From: Centroberyx gerrardi
Taxonomy: Eukaryota > Chordata > Actinopteri > Beryciformes > Berycidae
DNA: 64,000 nucleotides
Direction of reading: 5' to 3'
NCBI RefSeq assembly: GCF_048128805.1
Contig: NC_135999.1
Location: 23,769,659-23,833,658 of the forward strand
Part shown: piece by piece, positions 13,601 to 23,924 of the stretch
Layout: every line of letters begins with the position of its first letter
Numbering within the stretch: position 1 is the stretch's first letter
Made by a program: the position numbers and the translations under genes
The notes under the pieces: generated by a model
Databases searched by the model: none
What the model saw: only the letters and a program-made list of their open reading frames with translations
What the model was told of the DNA's origin: nothing

Positions 13601-15120
13601 TTGTCATTTTTGGGCATGAAAATGGTCAAATTCAAAGACATTGAATATCCGCACAAAATATTGGCTATTGGCAGCTTCAAATAAAAAAATATCAGTATTG
13701 GCCTTCAAAAATCCAGATCGGTTTGGCTTTGATTCACTTCAATTGACATGAAAAGCTAACCAAACTGGGTACAAACAACACCTGGTTGAGTTCAGGCATG
13801 CATGACCAACAAGCAGGACAAATCAAACACATGTAAATAAATGCACCTGCAGCATAACTTTCATCAAAGAATAGTACCTTGAAAGCATTCTGTGTGATTA
13901 TGGAGTTGGAAAGAAATCTAAACTTCAGATTGATGAGGTGGCAGATGGCTGTTTTTTTTCCGGTGGTCACAGTCTTTTAACTTGGTTTAATGGTCTGTTA
14001 CAGGTGGAGGTGTTGTACGGAGACGAGCCCTTGAAGGACTATTACACACTAATGGATATTGCCTACTTCTATGAGTGGAGACGGGTGAGTGACAGTGAAA
14101 TGGTGTTGTAAATCATAGGTGTCTTTGGAAGATTTTGTGTTTTGATGGTGCATGTTTGGCAGCCAGAGGGGGATCAGTGAACATATCTGGCACCAATTCC
14201 TCTGACCCAATTACTGCTAATCTCAGTGTGACTCTCACTTTGTCATTTAGTCAAACTCCTTGACTAACGGAGGCAATTGTGTTAATTTGGAATACATTAA
14301 TGCATACTCAACTGAAATACGGGATCAAAGCTTAATCAAAGTATGAACAGTGCATGCGCTTAATTTCCAAAATGCTCTACTTAGTCTGATTTGTTAAAAA
14401 TGCATCAACAGTTTATATCAATAAGGAAATTCCATACAACAGTTGCACATAAAGAATATTTACACAATGTGACATATTTTGTTCACTATGCCCATTTGAT
14501 TAAATGGTAATGTTAAAATAAATTTACAGGCTGGGTGCCAAGCCTAGGATTCTCTCTCTCTCACTCTCTCTCTCTCTCTCTTTCCACCATCATGTTTTCT
14601 TTTTCCTTTTTGTTTTGAAAAATACAAATAATGAATCATAAAGAAAACAAACAAAAAACAATAGACTGTGAACATATTGACAGATTATCAAACCCAGGTT
14701 CCTGTTCCCCGTCCTGATGATCTGTCCCCCTCTCTGCAGACTGGACCCATCCCCCTGCAGTACCTGGTCAAACCCACCCGGAAGCGCAGGAGGGCGTCCC
14801 AGTCGGCCGCGCAGGGCCACTCTGACGGCGTCAACACCAGCCCCACCTCAGAGAGCGACTCCCAAAGCGACAAAGTCCACAGTCCCGCCGCGGCCCAGCC
14901 TCCGCGCGCCTCCTCCCTGTCCGGCCCCGCGTCCCACAACCTCTCCCCCGCCATCCAAAGCTCTAACGGTCCCACTGTGCCCAACAACACTCAGCGACAC
15001 TCTCTGGCCTCCAAACCGGGCGGCAACGCTCGGAAGGTGACTGTCAACGGCACAAGCTCCGCAGCGGGCAAAGAGGAGGCGAGGGGAGGCGACAAAAGCG
15101 GTTTGCCTCCTCCGACCTAA
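10633..15120 (+). CDS. pcgf2: Polycomb group RING finger protein 2 (MEL18-type PRC1 subunit), complete
   Basis: Scaffold subunit of Polycomb repressive complex 1; it pairs its RING with RING1A/B for H2AK119 ubiquitylation in the nucleus. Eight coding exons: 10633-10750, 11128-11224, 11333-11388, 11519-11648, 12725-12764, 12928-13026, 14004-14084, 14740-15120. Together they give 1002 nt (333 residues). The N-terminal RING is intact: CPLC, then VECLHSFCKTCIV and CPRC. The conserved [19 protein letters not shown] follows. The RAWUL domain runs from about residue 145 (EDEIISLSI) through [19 protein letters not shown] and [16 protein letters not shown] basic PTRKRRR stretch follows, then a Ser/Pro-rich tail ending [10 protein letters not shown], as in human PCGF2 (RKMTVNGAP). 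The paralog BMI1/PCGF4 is close in the RING, and the linker after RRRDFY is divergent from both. The 2-versus-4 choice rests on the tail and on the flanking pip4k2b, cisd3 and mllt6 genes. Confidence 0.88.
12040..12330. mobile_element. MITE-like inverted repeat in pcgf2 intron
   Basis: Left arm TGGTTCCACAAAGAGCCTTTC and right arm TAAAGGTTTTTTGTGGAACCA are inverted relatives, with many internal copies of the AAAGAACC word on both strands. This layout fits a nonautonomous DNA transposon. The exact ends and target duplication were not resolved. Confidence 0.55.
13318..13740. mobile_element. Probable nonautonomous DNA transposon with CCGATAT words, pcgf2 intron
   Basis: The segment has 'gaccgatatatggg...gggccgatattg...gtgatatcggcc' at the left and 'atcagtattggcc...cagatcggtttgg' at the right. 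Related words therefore appear in opposite orientation near both ends, as in a MITE. The ends are approximate. Confidence 0.45.
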
Positions 15121-15995
15121 CGTGCGTACGGAGCGGCGGGGAGGACAGTGTTTGAATTGCTCCCTTCTTCAGAAACCCCCTCTCTACAGAGCAAAAAGAA
15201 AAGACGAGCGTAAGCCTTCTTCCTGGAGGAACGGGAGGCGGATAACGGTTATCTTTCAGCGGAAGGACTGAAAAGTGCAGCCAAATAGACACTTGTATGT
15301 GTGTGTGTGTGTGTGTGGTTATGTGTGTTAGACTAGAACAATGCACACATACAAACTGTACAGTATGTATCAAATGTGAGCATGTGTGCATACATATGTA
15401 TAAACTATCTTTTATACAAGATATTGTAATTGTTTTGTATTGTATATGCAGTAGGTCTGTTTCTTTCCCATAGTTCATCAACATTGATTTGGCTTAGATA
15501 TTACTTGAGACAAAATGCTGAATGGCATTGCAGTGCAAATCACAGCGTAAGTTGGATGTAAAAAAAATCTACACCTTGCCTTTGGACGGTCATGTAATAG
15601 CTACTGTATAAATGTCCAGTGTAAGCAGCCGCTCGTCAGGTACTGTAGGCCCCACGCGTCATTGAGGATCCATTGCATAAAAATGTTGATGCACTTTCTC
15701 AAAGTCAGACCACAGAATCCAAACCAAACCAACAAGTACTTTGCAATTGGAGAAGCATTTATATTTAGAAAACTCCAAGCACTACCAAGTTCAAAAGCAG
15801 ACGTTTGTCAAGAGACCATGTACTTTTTCTTATGGCAGACAAGGAACTCAAAAGGGATTTGAATATTTGACCATGTATGTTGTATTTCCATAAATTTCAA
15901 CATTCCTTTTGTTTCTTTTGAACATACAATGATACTTTTTTATCAGCCATATGTGCATGTTTTAGGTCAATAAAATGTTTACTTACTAGGTTTTG
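15121..15995 (+). other. pcgf2: pcgf2 3' UTR with polyadenylation signal
   Basis: Follows the TAA stop. A canonical AATAAA at 15969-15974 is the best end signal. A short (TG)n lies at 15296-15317. Confidence 0.7.
15969..15974 (+). terminator. pcgf2: Polyadenylation signal AATAAA for pcgf2
   Basis: The canonical hexamer lies 849 bp after the stop codon, with a T/GT-rich stretch downstream. The neighbouring cisd3 gene converges on it from the other strand, its own signal lying near 16233. Confidence 0.65.
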
Positions 15996-16214
15996 ACCAA
16001 AGTGTCCTGTTCTGATTTTCTGAGTTCAGCGGGTTGTAAAGCATGCGGTTGTGAACATGATATCAATACTTAAAAAAACACTGAAGTTTCACTCAAGTAA
16101 TGTCAAAACATGAAATAGCTTTAACAGAGAAATGGATCAGGCATTTCTAATACAGATAAACAAAACAAAAGAACGTTCCTCTGATTAAAGACTAATAATT
16201 CATGGTACAGTATA

Positions 16215-17240
16215 CAACAAAAACAACCCCTCTTTATTATGGGATGGTCATTTTCTCACAGTAGAGCCATCCTAAGATCATGGCATAATTCTCTAAGAAC
16301 AGGCAAGGTGAAAATGTCTTGTGCGTTCCACAAATGGTTTATACATTCAGTATATGAAATCAAGAATGTTTGAGCTTTCGACAAATAAACTGAACAGCAG
16401 AAACACAAACCTACATAACACACGATGATTGAGACAGCTCAAGTTGTGCAAAAACTCAGTGCAAACTACTTTTAACAGTTATTAACAATGTATAATTACC
16501 CTAACATCTGTCTGCAAATTAAGCCACAAAGTACAGTACCAGAACAAATGCCTGCTTTCAGTTTTCAGGTGTGCGCTTCATGTCTGGGATATCATATGGC
16601 ATGTGAGAGCAAACATAACATAGGCTACTCATTCATACCCGATGTTTTGAATCTGTGCAAGATAGGAGTGCTTTCTATTTCTATATGTATGGCAGATGAC
16701 ACCAGATTGAACCCTATGTTGAAGTCCAGCAGTTTGGTGTTGCCTTATCACCAAACATACACACCTAATACAAAGTGACTTTAGTCAGAAATGGTCTCCA
16801 TGTTGCACTGAGTATGTTTGGTTAGAAATAAGCAAGGCAACATTAAACTGCAGGATTTTGGCATGGACTTTGATGTGACATTCTCTCCAATACAAAAGAG
16901 ATAAAGAGAAGACGGCTGGTATCGGCTCTACGGTCATATATCATCTCCACTCTCTCTTTACCTCTTCTGACAAAAACACACTTTCTCAAAACAAGACTTC
17001 AACGCTTGTTAGGTCATTTTTGCACTGCTGCTTTCTTGGAGTACACTGATCTTACAAATGTGGCTGTGATGGCAACTTTAAAGCTTAACTGGTTCAAGAA
17101 ATCTTAAAATGAATCCTCAGCTGAAGTCCAAAGATCCCGTCTGCCTCTACAGCTCCTTCTCCAGCTGGTTCTCCCGGATCAGGACCGAGGTCGTCTCCGA
17201 GCTAGACCAAAACATCTGCCGCTGATCCTCCTTGTTCAGT
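16215..17240 (-). other. cisd3: 3' UTR of cisd3 copy 1
   Basis: AT-rich, non-coding sequence after the stop codon of the proximal cisd3 copy. TTTATT at 16233-16238 is AATAAA on the minus strand and would give a 1 kb 3' UTR that ends about 220 bp from the end of the converging pcgf2. Confidence 0.5.
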
Positions 17241-18765
17241 TCAAGAGTCAGTGTGTTCGTGCAGCGGTGCAGATACGATGAAGTCCTGCTTGTGCGTGCC
17301 GTCGCAGTACGGCGGGTTGCTGGTGTACTTGCAACCGCACAACCAAACCGTGGCGTCTTTCTCCGGGACGAAGCGGAGCGGGAACAGACCCGGGGCTTTG
17401 GTCTTGTGCGATCCGTCACAGAAAGGCTGGAAGACAAAAGACGGATGTGGTCAGAGAATAAATGTGCTTTCGAAGATGGGAAAAGTGTGCATGTCATCAG
17501 AGGTGGGGGCTCCAGTCCATGTCATGCGACTCGAGTCAAAGTTTTAACTGCTTGGGACTTGATGCATGAAGAGAATACTTTAGACTTGACTTGGGGTGAC
17601 TTGGGACTTGACAGGACTTGACTTTGACTTGTACTTTGATGACTTGAAGAGGTTTCTCAAGTCTTGACAAAAGATCTTGTGTTTGTGTAAATGACTTGGA
17701 TTGAAAATGATGAGATTTGTTCCACCAGACTGAATTTAAATTGTTTTTTAATTTGTATGGAATGATTGAATTTATTGAAGCTGAAACTGATTTATAGAAA
17801 TCAAACTCATGATGCTCTTACCAAGTTTTTATCCTATAAAAACCATATTGCGTTGAAAAGTCCAAGATATTTTGATTTCTTTAAGATATTAAATTGATAC
17901 TGGACGCTTGATTTGTTCTGACTTGACTTGGTAATCTACATTTAGACTTGGGACTTGACTTGACACTTGTCCCTCAAGACATGAGACTGACTTGGGACTT
18001 GAGCACAGTTGACTTGGTCACACCTCTCTGGTAGCGATCATTATTTCCAGTGTGACTCTACCTGTTTCTTGCTGTGTCCACAGGTGCACCAGGAGTAACG
18101 CTTCCCACCAACAAGCTCCACTTTGAAAGGCTTCTTGGAGGGAATGACAGGCTCAGGGGGAAGAGTGGAGAGCTGGACCTGGAAATCAATTAAATAGAGT
18201 CCAAATGATAAGTACTGCAGGCGTCAGCAGACACTAGAGACTAAGCAATATAATACACCATGTCTAATGACAAACTGATGTAATTTCATAACTAAGGGCG
18301 CAATATCCACTGAGCACTAAATGTCATGAATCTACGCTTTAGCTCTCATGTAGCCCAAGATCTTTTTTGGTTATGTACAGCCCAGTTTTAGACCAATACA
18401 TATATTATTACATATTTAAACAATGCAGAAACAATAAAATATCTAAAATATGCACCAGACAAGTCTATATGTACAAGACAATGCTTTATTTTAAGACGCA
18501 GACGTCTACTAAGCTTTCACTTTTAAACCCCAATTTTAGCCTTGACATCTATCATTTAGACGACTTTTAAACTTTAATCAACGTAAAATTGCTCAGTGGG
18601 AGAAATGTCACTGTAGCAGTATAGACTATACATCTACATATGGACGGCAGACACAATGGATTTCCATCACATGCTTACCTTTGAAGCTGCCACAGATGTT
18701 ATCCAAGGCTGTCTCAAAGTTACACTAACCAGTGTGCGATCTAACTTAGTCACTACCGTGTTCAT
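17241..18765 (-). CDS. cisd3: CDGSH iron-sulfur domain protein 3-like, copy 1 (complete, 3 exons)
   Basis: Mitochondrial matrix 2Fe-2S protein of the mitoNEET family. Coding exons 18765-18679, 18178-18062 and 17426-17241 join in phase 0 to 129 residues (human CISD3 has 127). The N-terminus MNTVVTKLDRTLVSV has only one acidic residue in 29 and is amphipathic-like, as expected for a matrix-targeting sequence. The type 3 hallmark, two CDGSH modules, is present: WCTCGHSKKQPFCDGSH (split across the exon 2/3 boundary) and WLCGCKYTSNPPYCDGTH. In each module the three Cys and one His that hold the cluster are intact. The protein ends EHTDS. A second, similarly built gene lies 1.3 kb upstream on the same strand. 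I cannot tell from sequence which of the two is the strict ortholog. Confidence 0.93.
17498..18035. repeat. Degenerate GACTTG-rich repeat, probable MITE, in intron 2 of cisd3 copy 1
   Basis: About 500 bp dominated by imperfect copies of 'gacttgggacttga' on the plus strand. It is bounded by AGAGGTGGGGGCTCCAG at the left and GGTCACACCTCTCTGG at the right, which are roughly inverted (agaggtg / cacctct). This suggests a transposon-derived unit. No clear target-site duplication was found. Confidence 0.5.
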
Positions 18766-18860
18766 GTTTCCATATACCGTATGTGCTGCACGCGCCTGCT
18801 GTCAGCTGTCGTTACTCTAACCGCGAGGAGAGACAAAGATGGAGGAGAGACGAGGAGAGA
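18766..18860 (-). promoter_or_regulatory. cisd3: Probable promoter/leader of cisd3 copy 1
   Basis: Short CpG-containing stretch just upstream of the start codon, with an NRF1-like GCACGCGCC word (18789-18797, plus strand). No TATA box is seen. The start site is not determined. Confidence 0.35.
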
Positions 18861-19040
18861 CACACACATGTATATAATAACACGTTAAGTCGCAGGCACT
18901 CAATGAAACAGTTCAACAATAGAAGAATTGCAGTGTTGTGATGCAAGATTTCACAGCTGACCAAGGTGGCTTGTTATGTAGAGGTCACTTCCGGAAGAGT
19001 CACGTGTTTAAAAACTGGACCAATCTGGTGGCGGACAGCG

Positions 19041-19044
<4 letters not shown>

Positions 19045-19124
<80 letters not shown>
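19045..19124. repeat. Compound microsatellite (GT)n-(GA)n
   Basis: About 41 bp of GT repeats followed directly by about 39 bp of GA repeats, between the two cisd3 copies. Confidence 0.97.
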
Positions 19125-19127
<3 letters not shown>

Positions 19128-19221
19128 TGAAAAATTATCTAAGTTAATGAAGGCTATAAATTCATCATAGGCCTACCAGGCAACTGTCTTTCCAACTCTT
19201 TGCATCTACAGATAAGCCTTG

Positions 19222-19589
19222 ATATATACCAGTCAAACGTTTGGACACACCTGATTGAATGCACTATGTTTTTCATTTTCTTAAAGCCATTTTGATCTAA
19301 AGGCTTCTGCTTAAATGCTTGATATTTGTTTCTTAGACAACTATAAATAGTGAAGTTGATGCCTATGTATGAATTTCTTTCCAAAGCCTTTGCCTTTCCA
19401 TCAAGGCAAAGGGCGGCTACTTTAAAGAATCTAAAATATTAGTTTTGATTTGTTTAACACTTTTTTGGTCACTGCATAATTCCATTTGTGTCATTAACTA
19501 TTATTGATGTCTTAAATATTATTCTAAACTGTGGAAAATAGTAAATAAAGAAAAATGTGGTGTGTCCAAACTTTTGACTGGTAGTGTAA
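19222..19589. mobile_element. Tc1/mariner-type nonautonomous element with terminal inverted repeats
   Basis: The left end reads TACCAGTCAAACGTTTGGAC and the right end is the inverse of TACCAGTCAAAAGTTTGGAC, a terminal repeat of about 25 bp flanked by TA. At about 367 bp it has no transposase frame, so it is a MITE. It lies between the two cisd3 genes. Confidence 0.8.
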
Positions 19590-19599
19590 CTTCCAGGTT

Positions 19600-20031
19600 T
19601 CTGTATGTCTCGGACACAATACAAAATTGTTTTTATAGCATTTTAATAGGTTGGACAATTGTATGAGAACTTGGGCTACAAAAACATTTATTTTTAAAGT
19701 TATTTATACACAGAATAATCAACAAGTTTCAATAAGCTCATCAAGTAAGAGGTGGATAAAACAATGTAGGATATCTTTACACCGTCACATCTGCCCAACA
19801 AAGAAAAGCTGCAGTAATTACATTTTGTGTGTTTTAAATGTCAAAGGTAATGACTAGGATTTTGATTTCATATCAACAAAAATGATGCCCATGAATGCTT
19901 TTAAATGACACACTGTCCGCCTCTGTACCAACAATACTTTTGTCAGGATGAGGTAATCCTTGAAGTCATTTTTTTTTTGTCAGTTTCACTTCTCATCCTT
20001 GGCTTGGTAGGCCAGACGTCTTCAATGTTGT
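19600..20031 (-). other. cisd3: 3' UTR of cisd3 copy 2 and short spacer
   Basis: AT-rich sequence after the stop. TTTATT at 19687-19692 (AATAAA on the minus strand) is a plausible polyadenylation signal. No other feature seen. Confidence 0.45.
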
Positions 20032-22876
20032 TCATTTAAACATCTTCTTCACTGACGTCACTAAATCGCTGAAGATGACTTTAAAATGCGTGCCATCGCA
20101 GTACGGAGCATTGCCGGTCTGTTTACAGGCGCACAGCGTGACTGTCCTGTCTCTGTCGGGGGTGAAGCGCAGAGGAGCGATGCTCGGTGCTTTTGTCTTG
20201 TGAGCTCCGTCGCAGAAAGGCTGACAGGGAGAGGAGGTGGAAAGACACAGACGTTAACATCATCTTCAGAATCAACAAATACTTTTTATGTTTTTTCCCC
20301 CAATGCCATATAGGACTATACAGTCACTGTCAGAAAGTTGAAACACTCACAGGAAAGTATCTGTGTTGAATTTACTTCTTGATGACTTAACTTACCTGAC
20401 ATTATCTGAATTATCCTGATGTGAAATGCGAAACCCTTCCTATCTCCCCCAGCAGGTTAAAGCAGATGGATTATTTGGAACTACTTTTTGCCCCAGGACT
20501 GGTTCAGATTGTGTAAAATTTTATTCCATTCCTTGCATAATTTCCCTTTGTCCGCCTTTAACTTGCTACGTCAGGGGAAACAAACCAGGAAGGATTTACC
20601 CCGAGGGACGTAAACATCCAAACATTCCAGCAACCCCCTAAAAAGTTTTTGTTATGCATCACCAGGCTATGCACTCATATTACAAGAATAGTTCAGTCAC
20701 ACACACTTGCACACACACACTTTGAAAATAGTATACAGAGAAGTGCCATGGTTTTGTTAATGACACTGCGTTTTAATTTAATAGGAAAACAATCTCAGTC
20801 TTTTTGTTGTTTTAAAACTTTCAAGGTAGGCTAAGGAAAAAATGTAAACATTACATTTTCAAATTTAAAGCTGCAGGAATGTTATGTAAAAACACACCCG
20901 TCTTATCAGCCTGATCACCAAGCGGGGCTGCAACAGAGAAGAGCGTCCTATCCTCACTGACTGAGACCCTGTAGATTCGCCCTATTTACCCCAATTAATT
21001 TCTGGTGTTGGTATGGCGGGAAATCTTCTCGGTATACAGGAAGTGATGAATACAAAACTTTCTCCACCTCCACCTACCAGACACTAAGACTAAGAATTTT
21101 AGGTGTGTGCAGTTTCCTGATGTCACGTTGACACATGATTTCTGGGTAATGAAGCCATTCAGACTTTCACTAATCCAATCAGTTATCTCCTGCCGCCAAT
21201 TGGGACCGCCAAGGTGTGAAGTTGATCAGCTTTAAAGGATAATACCAGTGTTTTTTTTTTGTTTGTGCCAATCATCTAGGTTAGCCCTCTCCTTTACATT
21301 ACTCCTGGTGGTGTCTGTGCACAGTCAGCATATTTGGAGATATCAGGGCTTGTTCTCCTATCTTCAGAAGAAGCCATTTGCTGCCATTCATGCTTATACA
21401 GTTAGAAAAACAACATCCACAGACTTGAAAATTGCCTGATTTAGATAATCCATCATGGTAAACATGAAGCCTTAATTTGGATTCATCAGTGTTTCTGTTT
21501 TATTTAATCACCTGACACAGGAAGAAATGGAAGTCTCCAGCAGGAAATAATCCCTCAAAAAACATGTCACCTCCCAAACTTTATTCTAACATCCATATCG
21601 TTTTTTATTTCATTGTCTAATTTCAAGCTAGGTTTGTCACCGTAAACTTTGTATTGTATTTTAAAAAGGATGATAAATCAGTAAATGTTAAAACATCTAA
21701 TTAGATACAGAATGCATTGCAAAAGGATTGGGGGAAATGTAAGCTAGACGTAGACAGTAGTGAACTGACCATGACTCAATGTTCTCAATGTGGGGTCCGG
21801 GGACCACCAGGGGGTCCTTGAGCGGGTTCCAGGGGGGTCCCCAGCAAATTGATGAAGTGTTAAACTTCACCGTTATTTCATTTACAAGAAGTTAACACAA
21901 TTAGAGAATGTATTAGAATGACTGTTTTGATCATAGTTTCACTGTTATCTCTCTACCTACAATACAGATAGTGATGCAACTCTGTGGACAAAATTATATC
22001 TAACGATACAAATATTCTCAGATTTGATCTCACCAAATGGGGGTCCGTGGCTCTAATGTGGACTAAATTAGGGTCCTTCATATGAAAAAAGTTGAGAATC
22101 ACTGCTCTACATTCTCCTTTAATCCGAACCCCAGGTGAGCCATACGCCTCTTGTGCACACTAACCTGTTTCTTGCTGTGTCCGCAGGTGCACCAGGCGTA
22201 GCGTTTCCCAGCAGACACCTTCACCCTGTAGGGCAGCCAGGCAGCAACAGCTGGCTGAGCGGACTGGAGGCAGCGCTGCACCTGAAACACACAGCCGTCT
22301 CGTGATGTGGGCCTTCAAATGCCACAGAACATTGTGTGATAGTAGTATTACAATGCACTTTTAACAGACATTAACAAGAAAGAAGCCAAATAGTTGTAAA
22401 AAGATACAAAAATACAGAATTCTAGCACAAACAGAACATAAAAGAGGATAAAAATAGGCAGCGGCAACATTCAGACACATGAAATGCCAAATGAACTTTA
22501 GTTTCTTTATACTCTTTGTAATTACTGATAACATGGGGTGGCACCAGGACACACATTAGTGCCAAAGGTGAATGAGGGGCGTGTCAGGTTTGCTTTGAAT
22601 AGAAAGAACAGGATATATTAGTTATCCTCTATGTTAAATACAGTGTCAAACCTGCAATGCAACAACATAAAATCACAATAAAATCAATAATAGTAAGAGA
22701 AGGCTATTATTACTAACAATAAAACCTACTCATAACCAACTCCTCACCTAGAGAAGATGGAGACTATTATGTTTTGCGCTTACCATCCAAGAGGAACCGG
22801 GCAGAAGTCGAGGCTGTCTCTGTCTCATAGTTTCCACGCAGCCTTTACGCACAGCGACTATAAGGCCCGCATTCAT
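20032..22876 (-). CDS. cisd3: CDGSH iron-sulfur domain protein 3-like, copy 2 (complete, 3 exons)
   Basis: Second mitoNEET-type double-CDGSH protein. Coding exons 22876-22784, 22281-22165 and 20220-20032 join in phase 0 to 132 residues. Intron positions and phases are identical to copy 1, so the pair arose by tandem duplication. The N-terminus MNAGLIVAVRKGCVETMRQR is basic, with one acidic residue in 31, and fits a mitochondrial presequence. Module 1 is WCTCGHSKKQPFCDGAH (Ala in place of the usual Ser, allowed in the family pattern). Module 2 is LCACKQTGNAPYCDGTH. All Cys and His ligands are kept. The two copies match well in module 1 but differ in the presequence, the stretch between modules and the C-terminus (KKMFK here, EHTDS in copy 1). 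Divergence with intact ligands suggests that both are functional. Confidence 0.92.
21777..22104. mobile_element. hAT-like MITE in intron 2 of cisd3 copy 2
   Basis: The left end CAATGTTCTCAATGTGGGGTCC and the right end GTTGAGAATCACTG are inverted relatives. The interior carries the 'gggtccggggaccaccaggggg' and 'gggggtccgtgg' blocks seen in the better-defined copy at 23411-23763. An 8-bp duplication could not be confirmed for this copy. Confidence 0.6.
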
Positions 22877-23410
22877 CCTGCCGTCGGGTTGTTGTTGTGG
22901 TTAAATCTGGATTTAGTCCGTCTGTGAAGGGACTCAACGGATCTGGCGCGGACAAAGTCGCAAGATGTTTCACTTAATAGAAAACAAAAAAAAAAAACAC
23001 ATGAAAGGCGGGAGCCACGGAGTGTTGGATGAAGGCCAGAAACAGTCTCCAGAAAGTTGATTGTTGCAGTATGGGCAGCACGAGCTTCCGTATAGACTGC
23101 AGGTAAGCGATTGGTAGATAAATGTAAACAACCCGCCCTGCAGAAATCCCTCCCTCACCAGTCAATACTCCTTTCTCCTCCACTGGTTTCAAATGGCACT
23201 TTGAGCATTGCTCACTGGCTGCAGGGATGGGACAGTTTTTGCATAGTTGAACTTCAATATCATATGTTTTTTTTTAAAATTTATAAGTCAACTTTTATTG
23301 GCTTTTACTGAAGCTGCAATACTAATTCATTACACTATTTGTCACTAGGCAAAGTAATTGCGCTTTACCACTCAACCCTGCTCTTCACAACACAAGCGTC
23401 ATCATTAGCC
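22877..23410. other. Leader/promoter of cisd3 copy 2 and spacer to mllt6
   Basis: The first 100 bp upstream of the start codon contain several CpGs and probably the cisd3 copy 2 promoter. The remainder is AT-rich with an A-run at 22985-22998. No gene seen. Confidence 0.4.
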
Positions 23411-23763
23411 CAGTGGTACCCAAACTGCGGTCCGCGGACCACCAGGGGGTCCTTGTGTTGGTTCCAGGGGGTCCCCAACAATGGTGGTCCTCGGGTTGGT
23501 TCCAGGGGTCCCCAACAAAATCACGAATACCGGTAGTTTAATTTCACTTGTGTTTCACTCTGTAGATGTTAGAAGAATGAGGGGATGTATTAGGATAAGT
23601 GTTTTGATGATAATTTCACTAGACCCACTGTTGTCTCCCCACCTCCCCAACAACAAACACCTTCTCCGAGGGGATTTCTCACAGGACAAACCTTCTCAGT
23701 GGGGTCTGGGGTCTTGTGTATCTATTTGGGGGTCCTTGACACGAACGAGATTGGGAACCCCTG
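23411..23763. mobile_element. hAT-type MITE with perfect 8-bp target duplication
   Basis: The left end is CAGTGGTACCCAAACTGCGG. The right end TTGGGAACCCCTG is its imperfect inverse. The element is flanked on both sides by CATTAGCC (23403-23410 and 23764-23771), the 8-bp duplication expected of hAT insertion. It is 353 bp long and has no transposase. An internal 'ccagggggtcc...aac' segment is duplicated at the left. Confidence 0.88.
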
Positions 23764-23924
23764 CATTAGCCTACACACAACTTGTCTCTTTTCTTTAGTT
23801 TTATTAGTTATCAAAATTAATAGTGTTGAATTCATTTTCTAGGTTCCCTCCTCTTCAAGAACATCTTGTATTGACATAAGATTTTTCAGTCATTCAAAAC
23901 CCAAGAGAAAATGTAAAACAAGAA

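Noticed and set aside
10633-15120. Identity as bmi1 (pcgf4) instead of pcgf2
   Set aside because: The C-terminal RKVTVNG tail and the flanking pip4k2b, cisd3 and mllt6 genes match the PCGF2 locus rather than the BMI1 locus, although the RING alone would not decide.
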